Program-made: the position numbers and the translations under genes
NCBI GenBank assembly: GCA_023014365.1
Contig: JAEBUN010000005.1
Location: 1,860,001-1,924,000, forward strand
Length of the DNA stretch: 64,000 bases
Source of the DNA: Lepiota brunneoincarnata
Taxonomy: Eukaryota; Basidiomycota; Agaricomycetes; Agaricales; Agaricaceae
Direction: 5' to 3'
Notes under the pieces: generated by a model
What the model was told of the DNA's origin: nothing
The model's input: the letters and a program-made list of their open reading frames with translations, nothing else
The model's database searches: none
Shown: positions 22,065 to 34,083 of the stretch, in pieces
How positions within the stretch are numbered: the stretch's first letter is position 1
How the letters are laid out: every line of letters starts with the position of its first letter

Positions 22065-24135
22065 ATGGACACTATCGACGAAACCACTTCCCTCCTTCCT
22101 ACAGTCGAGGCTCAGCATGATACAAAGCGCACACCGCTCCCAAAGCTTCAGCTTGCCATTCTCTGCGCGATTCGACTCATGGACCCTGTTACGTTCACCC
22201 AGGTCAGCCTCTTCCATTCTCTTTGATTGCATCAATGTCACACAACTCATTTAGATATTCCCATATATCAACGAGTTTCTTTTATCGCTCAATCTTGTCC
22301 CAAATGAGTCTCAAATCGGGTTTTATAGCGGGCTCGTAGTATGTTCAGTCTTGAGGAACCCAACTCCCACTCTGACCAGAACAGGAATCCAGCTTCGCCT
22401 TCTTCCAGCTCCTTTTCATATACCAGTGGGCCCGTATATCTGGCGAGCATTTGCCCTCCCAATCCTTCTGTATTGCTGACCCTTGCTCAGATATAATTGG
22501 CCGCCGTCCAGTCGTCATTATTGGGACTACCGGTCTTTCAATATCAACCATCCTTCTTGGCCTTGCTTCCAATCTGCCGCAGATCCTGGTCGCCCGATGC
22601 CTTGGTTAGCTATATTAGTTCCTTCCCTTCCTGTTCTCATGTCCTCCTCAGCGGGAGCATTTTCCGGGATAGCTGCCGTGCTTCACTCGATTCTTGGAGA
22701 ACTTACGGACCAGACCAACCAGGCGTTGGCCTTCCCTATCTATGGTTTGTTCTGGCCGCTTGGAAGTATAATAGGGTAACATTTCATCTTACAACGAAGA
22801 GACAAGGTTGACAAATCCCTCGAAGCCCGCTGATCGGAGGGACACTGGCTAATTCAGCGGCTCACTACCCGGACATATGTGGATCCCTTAAGTTCCTAAT
22901 TTACCACCCGTATTTTCTGCCATGCTTTTTCTCCGGCTTCCTGGCCCTCCTGACAGCCGCCGAAGCCTATTTTTTTTTGCATGAAGTATGCGAGACTCCT
23001 TCTTCAAGCATATTCCCCAAACACCTAATGGCACTATGCAGACACTTCCCCGAAACACTCGAGAATGCTATAGAACAGATGCCAAGCTCGCTGCAGAAGT
23101 GGAGGTCCTTATGTCGCCACCAAGTACACCCCTGTTCGCTATGCCTACCACGGCGTCGATGACAAGTCCACGCACGTATACAGAACACCAGGTTCCTCCA
23201 GAAATGCTTGAACGCGACGCCAACCTGTGCCAGAGCGGGGCCGCCCTTCTCGCTGCCCACACGCCGCATTCAACCACACAGGAAATAACCATGCGGGACC
23301 TCTTCTCCATTCCCATCATCGGAGCGTTGTGCCTTTCCGGATGTGCCCTATGTTTCGTTGCCACAGCATTTGATGTTGTCTTTGTTTTGTTCTGCTACAC
23401 CCCCATTGAATTCGGCGGTTTGTCGTTCAATGTGCGCTGTTCGTTTCCAGCGCCATGCGATTTCGAGCTCACCCTTTCCTAGACGTCCCAAATTGGGTAT
23501 GCACTTGCCATAGCGGGTGCATCCTCGATCCTCATCCAGCTCACCCTACTTCCGACTCTCCTCCGCACATTCTCGCCTGCAAAATTATACAGTCTTTTCA
23601 TGCTCCTCTGGCCTTTTACCTTTGCCATGCTACCTATCTTACACCTCACGATTTCGTCCGACTTTGAAGGATCAAGTCTTGATCCTTATAAATTGGCTCT
23701 GATCTGGGCTCAAATTGTAATCCTTATGGCTCTTTCGAGGTTCGGCTGCCTGGCGTACTCGTAAGTCATGAACAATTAACAATGGCCTTGTGTACTCAAT
23801 CCAGAGACTCTCGCAGCGTAAGTCTGGTTCTCTGCAAGGACCACGCACCGGATCCGACTGCGCTTGCGAAGACGAACGGGCTCGTTCTTGTGGGGATGTG
23901 CATTGCCAGGGCGATGGCACCTGCATTTGTTAGGTTTGAGCTTGGGGCTATTCTGCAGGCCAAGATCGATGAGCTAATATAACATTCCAGCTCAGTTTTT
24001 GCATGGTCTATTCAGCACCAGGCGCTTGGTGGTAACGTTTGGGTAATCGTTATGATAGCGATTTGCCTTCTTGGCTGTTCGTTGTCCAAACGAGTCGCAC
24101 AGTTACAGGGGTGCGTCGGGTCCGTTGTTGTATGA
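22065..24135 (+). CDS. MFS transporter, DHA1-like (copy 2)
   Basis: A second major facilitator permease built like the one at 14294-16413. It opens MDTIDETTSLLPTVEAQ, followed by PLPKLQLAILCAIRLMDPVT and IFPYINEF, then the signature DIIGRRPVVIIGTTGL, GAFSGIAAVLHSI, TDQTNQALAFPIYGLFWPLG and PLIGGTL. The second half holds MRDLFSIPIIGALCLSGCAL and CIARAMAPAFVSSVFAW. I count about nine exons with short introns; the donor after CLAYS at about 23760 pairs best with the acceptor ending at 23818. No frame break found. The two transporters share residues throughout the N-terminal half, which suggests an old duplication. Substrate unknown. Confidence 0.85.
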
Positions 24136-24540
24136 TCTAGGATATTTTGCCTTTGAGATCCCAGTTTCTCGTCTGAATTTCAACACGGCAGCAGTAGAGC
24201 AACATGTTTAGCCATGAATTATCCCATCCCTCTCGTAATAAATACCATGCCAGTTCAAGTGCTGATCTGCACTTTTCGTCGCCTTCCGAGTGGGGGATGA
24301 ACCCGGTGCCCAAGACAGTAAACCCATTATACAATTGAACAGGTTGGTGCGAGGTGTAAAGATACAGAACGGCCATGGGATAAACCTTATCCGTGATGAC
24401 CCATCTACGACAAAACGTGAGAGAGAGAGAGAGAGATTGATTTCGACGTCTAACCCCCCCCCCCCAGAAACCACATTCCCAATAGACCAGTAGGGGAGCG
24501 GGAGGAGGTCAGAGAAAAGAAATATAGTGTCAGGAAACGT
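24136..24540. other. Convergent 3' region
   Basis: Between the convergent MFS and acyl-CoA synthetase genes. It contains a short GA repeat (about 24420-24436) and a C-run (about 24457-24470). No gene seen. Confidence 0.4.
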
Positions 24541-27426
24541 TTAGAATTTGTGGGTGGAACTGGAGCCCGGTTCCCCAAGGGCATAGAGGGCGTCAAGTTC
24601 GCTTTGGTAGAGTCTGGCAGCTTCCTTGCGCTTAATCTTCATAGTGGGCGTGAGGGTACCGTTCTCAATGCTGAATGGCACGAGAGAAAGGTGGATGCGT
24701 TTGACAGTCTCAAACCTGGGTGTATCGGTTTAGTCACACTCGTCTGCAGGCATAGGACTCCGGGCTGAAGGAAGAGGGAAAGGAGGAGCTCACCCATTTA
24801 GACCATACCTCCGAGCATCCTTATCAAGTTCTGCTAGGATGTGGGCATTGACATGGGGGTTCCTGATAGTTTCGACTAGTGCCGGCGAGTCCGTGGGTGA
24901 AACCTGCTTGCCGAGGATACGGGATCCGATGTTAGAGAGCTGAATGGGATCAGGAACAACGATGGCAAGGAGGTAGGACTGGAGCGAGTCGCCGTGGACG
25001 TAAATCTGTGTGATAATAGGATTGGAACTATACAAGTTCTCTATCTTCTCGAGTGCAACATACTCTCCCTGAGCGAGTTTCATGATGTTCTTGACACGGT
25101 CGATAATCTTGACACGTCCAACGTGGTCGATTTCACCAACATCGCCGGTGTGGAGCCAGCCCTCTTCGTCGAGAGCTTCTTGTGTATTCTTTGGATCTGT
25201 TTGATTGAGCACAGATAAGATCGCGGGCCCAGTCACTGATACTTACCCTTGTAATATCCTGTGAAGACATTGGCGCCACGAACGCACAGTTCACCACGGG
25301 GATTAGGGATATCTTCTGCAGTGTAGCCCATGGTAGGAACATCGACGAGCTTGATTTCGTTGACAGGCTGAGGGGGGCCCACGGTTCCGCTGGCGGTGCA
25401 ATCACCAGGCCATGATCTCGTGCAGGCGGCGGCGGTTTCAGTCATACCATAACTGGATGCATGGTTAATCAAACCTGTAACTTGGCCGGAAAAAGGAAGC
25501 CTCATACCCTGAAGATTAAAAGTTAAGTAACAGGAGGCAGATAGTGCTGGGACTTTACGTGCCTTCATCGACCTGGCATGCAAATGCAATTTTGAGGAAA
25601 TCCATAACGTCTGGGCTGATCGGTGCTGATCCACTAGTGACAAATTGAATCTGTCCGCCAAGGACGGCCTGGATCTACCAAGACGTTGTTAGGAGAGTCT
25701 ATGGAGCGGCGCGGGGGGGGGAGGGGAAAGTATCATGCCTTGCGGAAGACAACTCTGTCCCAGAGGGCATGAGTGACTTCACCTGTGGCACGGAGTTTCT
25801 CGAGCTTAGTCTCGACAGCCTTTTTGAAGATTTTCCCCTTGAGACCGGGAACGTTGCCACCTGTCATAGCGGCTTGATACACACGGTTCAGAACACGAGG
25901 AACAGAAGGGAAGAAGTTGGGTTTCAAAAGCTGGGCATCTTCAAGAAGTCGAAGAGGATCCCCGGTGAAGTAACCAATACGGCCTCCAACAGCGATTGTA
26001 CAAAGTTCGCAAACACGCTGCGGTTTAATCAGACGAAATGCGAACTGCCCATTCAACAACAAACACCTACCTCGTAAATATGGGCCAAGGGCAGATAAGA
26101 CATGAGAATACCATCATCCGGGAGGCTTAACCCATAAAGGTTAGACGTAGTGGCCAAGGCAAGAGTTTTATGCCTCAGGATGACGCCTGGGCACAACGTC
26201 AGCACTGGGTGTTCTAATTCGACCCATTTTGCAGAATACTCACCTTTGGGATTACTGGTGGTGCCCTATATGAGCTGAGCAACTATGGATATGGCTAGGG
26301 GTACGCGAACTGACGTACCGAAGTGTAGCAAATGGATACGATAGTGTCGGGCGTGGGCTTGATGGGCTCAATCAAGTTGGCCTTGCCATATGTCTCGACT
26401 GTTGTAATGTGAGCAGACTGCTCTTACTTCTTCGCCGGGAATAGGAACGCACGTTGGTGTAATTCCTGGACCTTGACACCCACGGACTGACCCCATTCCG
26501 CCAAAAGCTGGGCGGATTCCAATGGAATAGTGTCGATAATAACGATAAGTTTAAGAAAGGATGTTTTGGGCGCGAGTTTTAGGAGAGTGGGGACGTGATC
26601 GGAGGTAGAGAAGATCACAGTGGTATGGGCGTGGTTGATGCTGCGCTAAAGGTAAGGAAGAGCACGAATCCGACAGGTAAGGGGGATGACAATTACATGT
26701 ATTCTAGAAGATGGAAGCTGGTCAGATCCTTACACCCGGCAAACTGACAGAGGGCCCCTCACCAACTGCATCTTTGCCCAAGGTGTCATACAAGCTAACT
26801 GAAACCTTGTTATAAGTTTGCATCGCGATATCGAGGATTTGCCACTCTGCAAATGGCGTCGTCGTCGAGTTTTACGCGTTGCGATTCAGGGCGGACACAT
26901 ACCTGGACGATTGGCAGACCAAATGCCAACAGTCTCGTACTCTCCGCCGCCAACTTCACCCTTTTGAAAGATGGAGTGTAGAGCACTACCAATATACATT
27001 CTTCTGTTGTCAACTTGGCCCCAAGTGAGCCATTCGTAGCGGTCCGCAAATTTGAGCGGGTTTCTAGAAATGAGGGGGCGGTATCCCAAAAATTGACGGT
27101 CCCGACCGGTCTTCAAACCATCCGCAAACACCTGGTCCAATGTTAGGAGGCTGTTTGGGGTATTCTCGTCAATCAGGCCCCAGATTCCTGGCCCAAGAAA
27201 ACACATGAGGGTAATGTTCAGAGCTGATAACGCTTGCACCTTGTACCATTACGATAGTGGGCTTGGAGCAGAAAAATATAATGTATAAGTAACCCTCGTT
27301 CAAGCTTAACCCGAGTTGTGACTAACTTGTTTGTCCGGGGCGCTTTGTGGCAGGAACGGGAACAGACTGCTTATCGAACGGGAGGACTACAGGCCAGTTG
27401 ACGATCTTCTCAGTGTTGAGAGGCAT
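24541..27426 (-). CDS. Long-chain-fatty-acid-CoA ligase
   Basis: It activates long-chain fatty acids to acyl-CoA through an acyl-adenylate, feeding lipid synthesis and beta-oxidation. ANL-family motifs are clear: the phosphate loop CYTSGTTSNPKGVILRH, the YGMTETAA motif, and EEGWLHTGDVGEID with the hinge DRVKNIMKLAQGEYVALEKIE. The start MPLNTEKIVNWP at 27426 leads over an intron to HYRNGIWGLIDENTPNS, typical of fungal Faa proteins; the C-terminus is GEPGSSSTHKF. Around ten introns are required, including a 7-nt internal exon at 26697-26703 that supplies most of EYI in AVEYIINHAHT. No frame break found. Which yeast FAA gene it corresponds to cannot be decided. Confidence 0.92.
26697..26703 (-). 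other. 7-nt internal micro-exon of acyl-CoA synthetase
   Basis: AATACAT on the coding strand, preceded by TTCTAG and followed by GTAATT. It completes the family segment AVEYIINHAHT between two short introns. Confidence 0.7.
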
Positions 27427-27847
27427 GGTTGGAGGAAAAAGACTAAAGGACAGCGACAGGTGGGGTCGCGCGTTGGACGTCGGACTTGATGGGTCGCCGG
27501 CCATTTTGGACGCACCATGTGAAAATCAAAGTACCCGGGCAATGTTCCCATCACAAGACGGGGGGTGAGGTCGCTTGTCCCACACTCAAACTCGTTCTCC
27601 TTGGTCGCTAAGCTGTACGACACTGGTATCATCTGCTGCAAGTTCGGAGCTGCCCCCTCCCCCCCCCCGTCCCATGACTACGTCACGCCTTGTTGCCTCC
27701 GATGCCGGCCTCAGCGAGTAATCAGACTACGACTGCCGGACTGTGATCACGTAAAAGGCGTCTCTCGTCAAGCAAGAGGTAGGATTAAGAATAGCGGCGC
27801 TACAGATAGATCTACAGTCATTGTACTCTTATTACATCTCGAGTTCT
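27427..27847. other. Intergenic region upstream of acyl-CoA synthetase
   Basis: About 420 bp between the start of the acyl-CoA synthetase gene and the end of the penta-EF-hand gene, both on the minus strand. A C-run occurs at about 27657-27668. No coding exon is supported; it should carry the synthetase promoter. Confidence 0.35.
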
Positions 27848-28924
27848 TCAAGGGGCACTGAGCACAATCTACGGCCAGATAACGTATAAATGTTGAATGA
27901 AGAAAAAACACGGGCACAATACTCACTGTCATAAACTGCTCGTAGTTGAGCTGAACCCAACCATCACGGTCGGTGTCTTGTCTAACGTAGCAGCTTCAGG
28001 AGCGAAATCAAACATCGTATATGCAAGTACGACAGACCGTTGGAAAGCTTCTGTCAATGTCTTGACGACGACACAGGCCCTCACGAACCGATCAAAAGTG
28101 ATCCCGGGCGGAGGTCCATACTGCGCCGTAGGTTCTGAGGCTGTGGTAGCAAGGTTTGGGTTTAACATCCGGCAAGCAGCCGAAGAACAGCTCACCATAC
28201 TTGTGCTCAATCAGGGACAAGAGGGGAGGGGAGAGTCTGTAGCCAAAACTATGTAGAGCCTCCGCCAGTTCACGTCCCTCGATGGAACCCGAGCGGTCCC
28301 TGTCAAAATGACGGAAAACGTTCTGCCAGTCTGTAATGTATTTCCAAAGGCCTGCAAATTCTGTGATAACGGGTGTAAATTAGGGCCCGGCCTAGTGATG
28401 ATATGATGATGGATAAGCGAACCTGTGAAGTTGATTGTGCCACTTCTATCCGTGTCCTATCGGCAGAGGGGGGGGGGGGGGGGTTAGGATCTTATCACGC
28501 CGACTCTGGAATGATACAAGAAGCCGTACAAATATGGACATGAGCATCTTTACGGTATCAAGATCGAATCCTTTATCAAATGGTCAATCCCCGTGATAAG
28601 ACAAGCTAACAGTTGCGTTGCGCACTTGTCCAATTTCCTGCAGATAGGAGATGTTGGAGCTGAACATTTCAATCAACCGTCCATCGGGGGCCAAAACGTA
28701 CCGTTTAAGAGGGCAGACTGAAGTTCTTGCACGCTGATAGCACCAGATCGGTCTACATCGACCGCTGAAAACCATTGCCAGAGCTGTGGATCAGCTCCAG
28801 GCGGTGGCTGCGGTGGCCCCTGCTGGTGTCGTCCGTGAGGGGGCCCATAGTCGTTTCGGTGATGCTGCCCATGGCGCGAGGCAGCGTAGTTCGAACCGCG
28901 TTGCGAGTAGTTCCTCCCGAACAT
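27848..28924 (-). CDS. Penta-EF-hand calcium-binding protein (ALG-2/PEF1 type)
   Basis: PEF proteins bind calcium and act as adaptors in membrane traffic and cell-death or stress signalling. A Gly/Pro/Gln/His-rich tail (GPPQPPPGADP) precedes five EF-hand units: DVDRSGAISVQEL, DTDRSGTINFTEF, DRDRSGSIEGREL, the divergent GITFDRFVRACVVV and DTDRDGWVQLNYEQF. The last exon adds TIVLSAP. Seven or more introns are needed. Between the first two hands, LLNG continues through a 12-nt micro-exon (28626-28637, coding NWT with flanking bases) into RFDLDTVKMLMSIF. The intron at about 28457-28526 contains a run of 16 G. Start ATG 28924 is the first in frame. Confidence 0.88.
28626..28637 (-). other. 12-nt internal micro-exon of the PEF gene
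   Basis: Flanked by CTGCAG and GTGCGC on the coding strand; introns 28638-28701 (64 nt) and 28571-28625 (55 nt). It restores the family sequence NGNWTRFDLDTV; skipping it would remove four residues. Confidence 0.7.
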
Positions 28925-31900
28925 GATAGCAGTTTGGAGAGTGGAGGTCGAGGTCAAAGGTGTTGGTTGGTAGAGGACGACGGTGCACTGCTGCTGGGCG
29001 GTGTGGGAGGTGATGTGGCTGTGTCGCAAGGTCCGACCAAGCAGCGCCTTGAAAATTCGACTCGAAATATTCTCCAGCTGTATCACGCGTCGGGCCTCGA
29101 GTCCCCGCCGAAGGCTTCTTGGGCCGCGGAGTGACCCGGGCGGCCTGCCTCGCCCACAACCGTCTACAGAGCAGGTTGTGCTCAGCTCATGACATCACTT
29201 GCCAATTCTGTCCATTTTCCTGCGCCACGTCGGGGTGGGAATACAAACCCAAATGACGTGACTTCTTTTTCGACGAAATCGTGGGTGAATTAGTCGATGG
29301 CAACTGTCGATCGTTCCATGTTATGGTTTGATCCTATACTAGCGTGCTGCCCATTCGCGCCCAACACAAGATCCAGCACATTCCCGGAGTTCATGGGAGA
29401 ATTTCCTGATATCCATCTATACTTTTTTGGGAGGACAAGCGACTCTTGTTTTATCGAGCGTACAACTTAAAAGTGCTTCCAGTCACTGCCATCTGGGTGG
29501 GCTAGGCAACCGGAGAGGCGGCTGAGCCTGGGATTCCAGTGCCCCCAGCCAGACCTGTCCAATCATGAACTGGCAGGGTGCGCCAATTTTTGATCACGGA
29601 ATGATGGACCCCATTCCATAATCTGGATGGTTGGACGGAGCAGTAGCTCATTGTGACTTCTTGAAAAAGAAATGCTTCTACTACCTTGAGTGAGATAGCT
29701 TGTAAGGAGAAAATGAAATATAAAATGAACAAGTTCAAGCTTTACGGCTTCTGGATCGGAACAAGCTCACTATCCAATATTCCCCAGCTTTGAGCGTTGG
29801 GCTGGGTCTAGAGGTCCTTACAAGGCATGCCTAAGGGCGCGGTACACGACAGAAATGGATTAACAATTGATACAACATATCGGCATCATTTTCCACCGTC
29901 GCACTGGGGATCAGCTGACGGCAGGTTGGGGATTGGCACGAGATAGAAGACCAGGATGCCAGCCATGGTCAGAATGAGCGGCAAGGTCGAGCGAGTGTCA
30001 GGCTCCCAAAATATGGGGTTCGATGTTGGTGTTGGGAAACGCAGCACCCTTTACATCTTCGGCTCAATCCACCCTACCTCGGCCTCGCAGACGCCCTCGG
30101 GAGCGGGTGCAATACCATATATTTTGTCAGGGCTAAATTATATTGGTGAAATAATGGTGAAATCAACCCAACCATCGGCCCAATATATTCGCAATTGTCG
30201 GGGGTGCGCTGAGGCACCGAGGTGGCTCTTCAAACCATTCAGTAACTCGGGGCCTACGTGATAATGGTCGTGCCCGAAATGGCTAGTCCCAGTTTCTTCC
30301 AGCATCTCCACCACGCAACAGAAGTTCCAGAGAAGGGGGTTGTAGAGGGTACCGCGTTGTTATTGAATAAAGTTCGTGAGCATGTGTCCAAAGCCAATTG
30401 AACTGGCTGTGGGGGCGCCAGCAAATCGGGGTAGCAGTTGATAATCAAGCCGGAAACTGCCTGCAGCCGCACAGCAACTAACTGAATCCTATGTGCACTA
30501 GCCGATGCCGCGAGGTCTGGGTGAAGGATTCCCGAGGCAAATAGCAGAAAGCGAAAGTATGTTCAGCGCAGGAGACAGTCTCTTGGCCAGGTCAGGAGAG
30601 TGCTATATCCACAACCCTCAAGAACGACGAGTGTGCGAAGCATTGGATCGCCTTGAACCTTGGCTCCCAATGAGGGGTCGTAAGGTGCGACATCAGATTC
30701 CTCCAAATGAGGACCTTGGAAAGGTATGATGAATCCCAACAGTCGAATGCGGAAAACCACGACCCCAGCCTATTGAAATCCAATCTGGTCAGGAAAGATA
30801 ATCCGGGTCAACAAACGTGGTCTCAAGCCATGCGCCGTGATTGGCACTCCAGTATCCGGATCGTGGATGGATCCCGGTTGACGAAGCTTCAGTAAACGGT
30901 GTTTAAGTCACTGGATCCCTAAATACACGAAACGTACTCGCCTTTCCATCACTGTCAATCTTTGACAGAAAAAAATCTGAGAAGGGAACGCCTCGCCGAT
31001 GGCTCTGCGCAGCTTTGAGAGTATCTCAACATTGATATCCGCTGCGGAAGTGTCCTCGAGATATTGCTACAGAGCCTGGTCTCTGGGGTGCCATCGTTTT
31101 TGGCCGGACTAACGAGAAATTCATTGCGTCGAGATTGACGCGTTTGAGGGCCAAATACCACGACCCTCTGGAAGGTGTTTTTGACGGCTGTGCACACCTC
31201 CGACACACCGGTTCTTTGTATGTCATGACCCCACGGCCAGCGAGCGCGCCAGCTGTGATACATATGTTATAGCATCCGAATCCCTTGATATATTTGAAGA
31301 AGGCGCCGGGCCTGACGATTCTTGACTGCTGGGATGTTAAACGTTAAAGATTTGCTCCTTCTCATTCCGCGAGGGTTGTACAAGGCGTCCTGCTTCGCCT
31401 CCTCGGGGTATCGACCTCGAGGTCGACGATTTCCGAGTATGGTTTGATTTGGTGATGTCGAACAAGCAAGAAATGGTCAGTCAGGGCCACTGGTGAGAAT
31501 GTATGTGGCGTACTGATCAAAGCTTTTAACGACCCTCAGCCCGTAAAATTGCTATGGGCTTGGGAAGGGGAAATTTTCACATAAGGCTTTCAAGGATGGT
31601 GCCCAAATTGAATAAACCTCTCAATTCGTGGCAGGACCGCGTAAGCGTGTAACATATGTTGTGACTGTGGATGGCCAAAGAAGCACCGATGAATTCGCAA
31701 AAAAAAAAAAGCACTCACAACGTCTGGCATTTAGTTCAAGTCTCAGCGGCTTTCGGGGTCTGTTTTTTTCTGTTTTTTTTTTTTTCGATGGAATGCTTAG
31801 CACCTAGAATAAGTCAGATACCACTGAATTGTCCAATCACGATCGAGCGGGCCCGACACTCCGGGAGGAGTTAATGAGGTTGACGTTGATCGATGATCAC

Positions 31901-32215
31901 TCAAGTATGACCGGTGACCGGTGACCAGTGAGCCGCCGTCCGCCGACCATCGGCTATCACGTGTCCACTGCCGGTAATTACATCTCGTTGATCATTTGCT
32001 GGCGCATTCTACATCTCTGCATATACCTCGGGCAAAGGTCACTTATCACTCTTTGGCCGACCACCTTAGACGACTTGCGTGGGTCTTTGAAAAATAAAGA
32101 AAAGGTCCGGTCAATCTACCCAGAAGCTTCTTCGAGTTGGCCCGCGAAACAGCTGTACTTCACGGCCACCTTTCGACCGTAAAGCATCTCTATATCTCCA
32201 ACGAACCTAGGGTTT
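28925..32215. other. Gene-poor region, possible unassigned or decayed minus-strand gene
   Basis: No gene can be modelled with confidence across about 3.3 kb. On the minus strand between about 29900 and 31270 several protein-like stretches lie in changing frames with stops between them: NPLLWNFCCVVEMLEETGTS followed by HFGHDHYHVGPELL (about 30200-30340), DINVEILSKLRRAIGEAFPS (about 30990-31050), LETTFVDPDYL (about 30800-30840) and APPQPVQLALDTC (about 30390-30430). They could be exons of an unfamiliar gene or a relic. Elsewhere there are A- and T-runs (31690-31700, 31767-31785) but no RNA gene was recognised. The first 250 bases should hold the PEF promoter. Confidence 0.35.
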
Positions 32216-33500
32216 ATGCCTTCGCAAATTAAGGCTGTCATATTCGACGTACGTTGATGAGGCTGTCTGATATGTGTGCACAACACCTGGGAATTGACAT
32301 CCTAAACCTTAGATTGGGGGGGTTGTAATGCGTAGCCCTCTCATCGGCATCAGTGCATATGAGAAGAAGCACGGTCTACCACCCAACTACCTAAACTGCT
32401 CTATGTATATATATTCATCAACGGCGCTTGAACTTTGCCACTGATTTGGCCCTGTAGAGTTGCCCGTGGTTCACAAGGTGCATGGCAAAGATTTGAGCGT
32501 GGGGAGCTACCCTTCGCGGAATTCTACGAGGCCTTTAGCCGTGACCTTTCCGACACAAGAAACGGGAATAAATGGTGGGTATCCCGTCAAGGGTTTAAAC
32601 ATTCAGTCCTGAAAGCCCAGGATTCAGGTACAAGGCATACTGCACGAGGAAGGGGATCCGTAAGTGCTTGCATCTTCGTGTTTCTGAAACGCGTATCAAC
32701 GGGATTATCGTCCAGCCTGCCCGCCTCTTCCTGAAAAGTTGAAAGTGGATGGCCGCGAGGTTCGTTGGAGGAGGCAACCATCACCCAACGCGTGGGCTGA
32801 TGGTTTTTCTTGTCCTAGCTATTTGGAGCCATGATGCGGGAATCCAACACCTATGATCCATACATCCGGGAGGCGATCCTTCGCATTCGAGGTATAGTCT
32901 ATTCCACTCCGCAGTGTGATGGGCTCATGAAACGCTTACTTCTCTACAGCAGTGCGTAAATGGAAGGTTGTTGCATTGACCAACAATTTCCAAAAGGTGG
33001 ACGTTCCACAATCAGAGCGTGAGTTTCTAGGATGGGGCGAGGGAGCTACCCCGAGCCATCTTCTAGAGCTCTTTGACGACTTCTGCGACAGTAGCACCCT
33101 CGGAATGCGGTAAGATCTATATTAACCCACCATATGGACGATGATATTGATCGTCTATCATAGAAAGCCTGAACCCGAGTTCTATCTCACGGCATGTGCC
33201 AGAAGTGACGTGAGACCTCATGAAGGTATCTTCCTCGATGATATTGGAATGTAGGTTGACGGCGAAGGCTGTTTCAATGCAACTGACATCCCACCTCCAA
33301 TAGCAACCTGAAGGCGGCAAAGCAACTGGGCATGGATACCATCCGTCAGTGCTGAAACACAAGCAAATTTACTTGTACTTATGTGTTCATCAGATGTACC
33401 GATCGGGGGGACACTGGATGCGGTGAAGAAGCTCGAGGCTAAACTTGGAATTGATCTTACAGGACCTACAGTCATAGCTGATAGACGACCCAAGTTGTGA
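32216..33500 (+). CDS. HAD-superfamily hydrolase (ACAD10/epoxide-hydrolase N-domain-like)
   Basis: Haloacid-dehalogenase fold, probably a phosphatase; substrate unknown. The nucleophile motif is VIFDIGGVV, formed across the first intron (begins 32249). The cap region includes WQRFERGELPFAEFYEAF and LFGAMMRESNTYDPYI, followed by VALTNNF (motif II), the Lys in RKPEPEFYL (motif III) and IFLDDIG (motif IV). About nine short introns are needed; using the acceptor just before GTACAAGG gives NGNKWYKAYCTRKGI without a frame break. It is close to the N-terminal HAD domain of ACAD10 and to fungal stand-alone homologues. It ends at TGA 33498-33500, convergent with QCR10. Confidence 0.8.
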
Positions 33501-33693
33501 GAATGGATCTCAAAGAATGGGAGAAGGAGTCTTCTCGGATAACCGTGATGTCACACTTTGCATCACTTGTTGGAGAGGGAAGGCTGATTCTTGGGCGTTG
33601 AATTGAGAGAGTATATAGAGTCTATTGGAGACGTATCGTCTATTGTTCCGGATGTATATTGATTGGACTAGGTCTATACTTGGGCGTCGAGTA

Positions 33694-34083
33694 TCAAAAG
33701 GGCTTGTCTGAAGCAGGCGTTTTATCCTCGTAGTAGTTGCCCAGCTGTCCGATTATGTGAGAAGGAGATCCGGAGGAGATAATAGGTGGGAGAACTGACG
33801 ACTGGGACTTTAACAAGGACTTCGCGTCGAACGAGTGGCGTGACGGAAAGAAGCTGTGAAAATCTCCATGATTATGAAACCTGCTCATCGAATCCGTATA
33901 TCATACCAACAGTGCACCAGCACCAACGCTAACGCCCCAGATGCCCAAGCTTGACACCCATCGTTTCGAAGCCTATAAGCCAAAAGATTCAGCACCGTTG
34001 TTCCTATAGCTTCTAAGCATGCAGAGAAGTACCATGAGGGAGGAGTTCAAAGGAGATTGGGGTCTGAAGGCGACGTAAGCCAT
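33694..34083 (-). CDS. QCR10: Ubiquinol-cytochrome c reductase subunit 10-like protein
   Basis: A small accessory subunit of mitochondrial complex III. Four exons, 34033-34083, 33907-33972, 33800-33853 and 33694-33744, all in phase 0, give 73 residues. The sequence begins MAYVAFRPQSPLNSSLMASK, continues RWVSSLGIWGVSVGAGALLL as the single membrane span, then SVTPLVRREVLVKVPVLG, and ends NYYEDKTPASDKPF. The last block matches the conserved C-terminus of fungal Qcr10, as does the WG-x-GAG membrane segment. All three introns (60, 53 and 55 nt) have GT and AG ends. It is divergent from NOP16, 159 bp between start codons. No single exon exceeds 66 nt, so ORF-based prediction would miss it. Confidence 0.82.

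Noticed and set aside
29956..30261. 101-codon plus frame
   Set aside because: No motif; the minus strand of the same region looks more protein-like.
31621..31880. Short frames beside A- and T-runs
   Set aside because: They depend on homopolymer stretches and show no motif.
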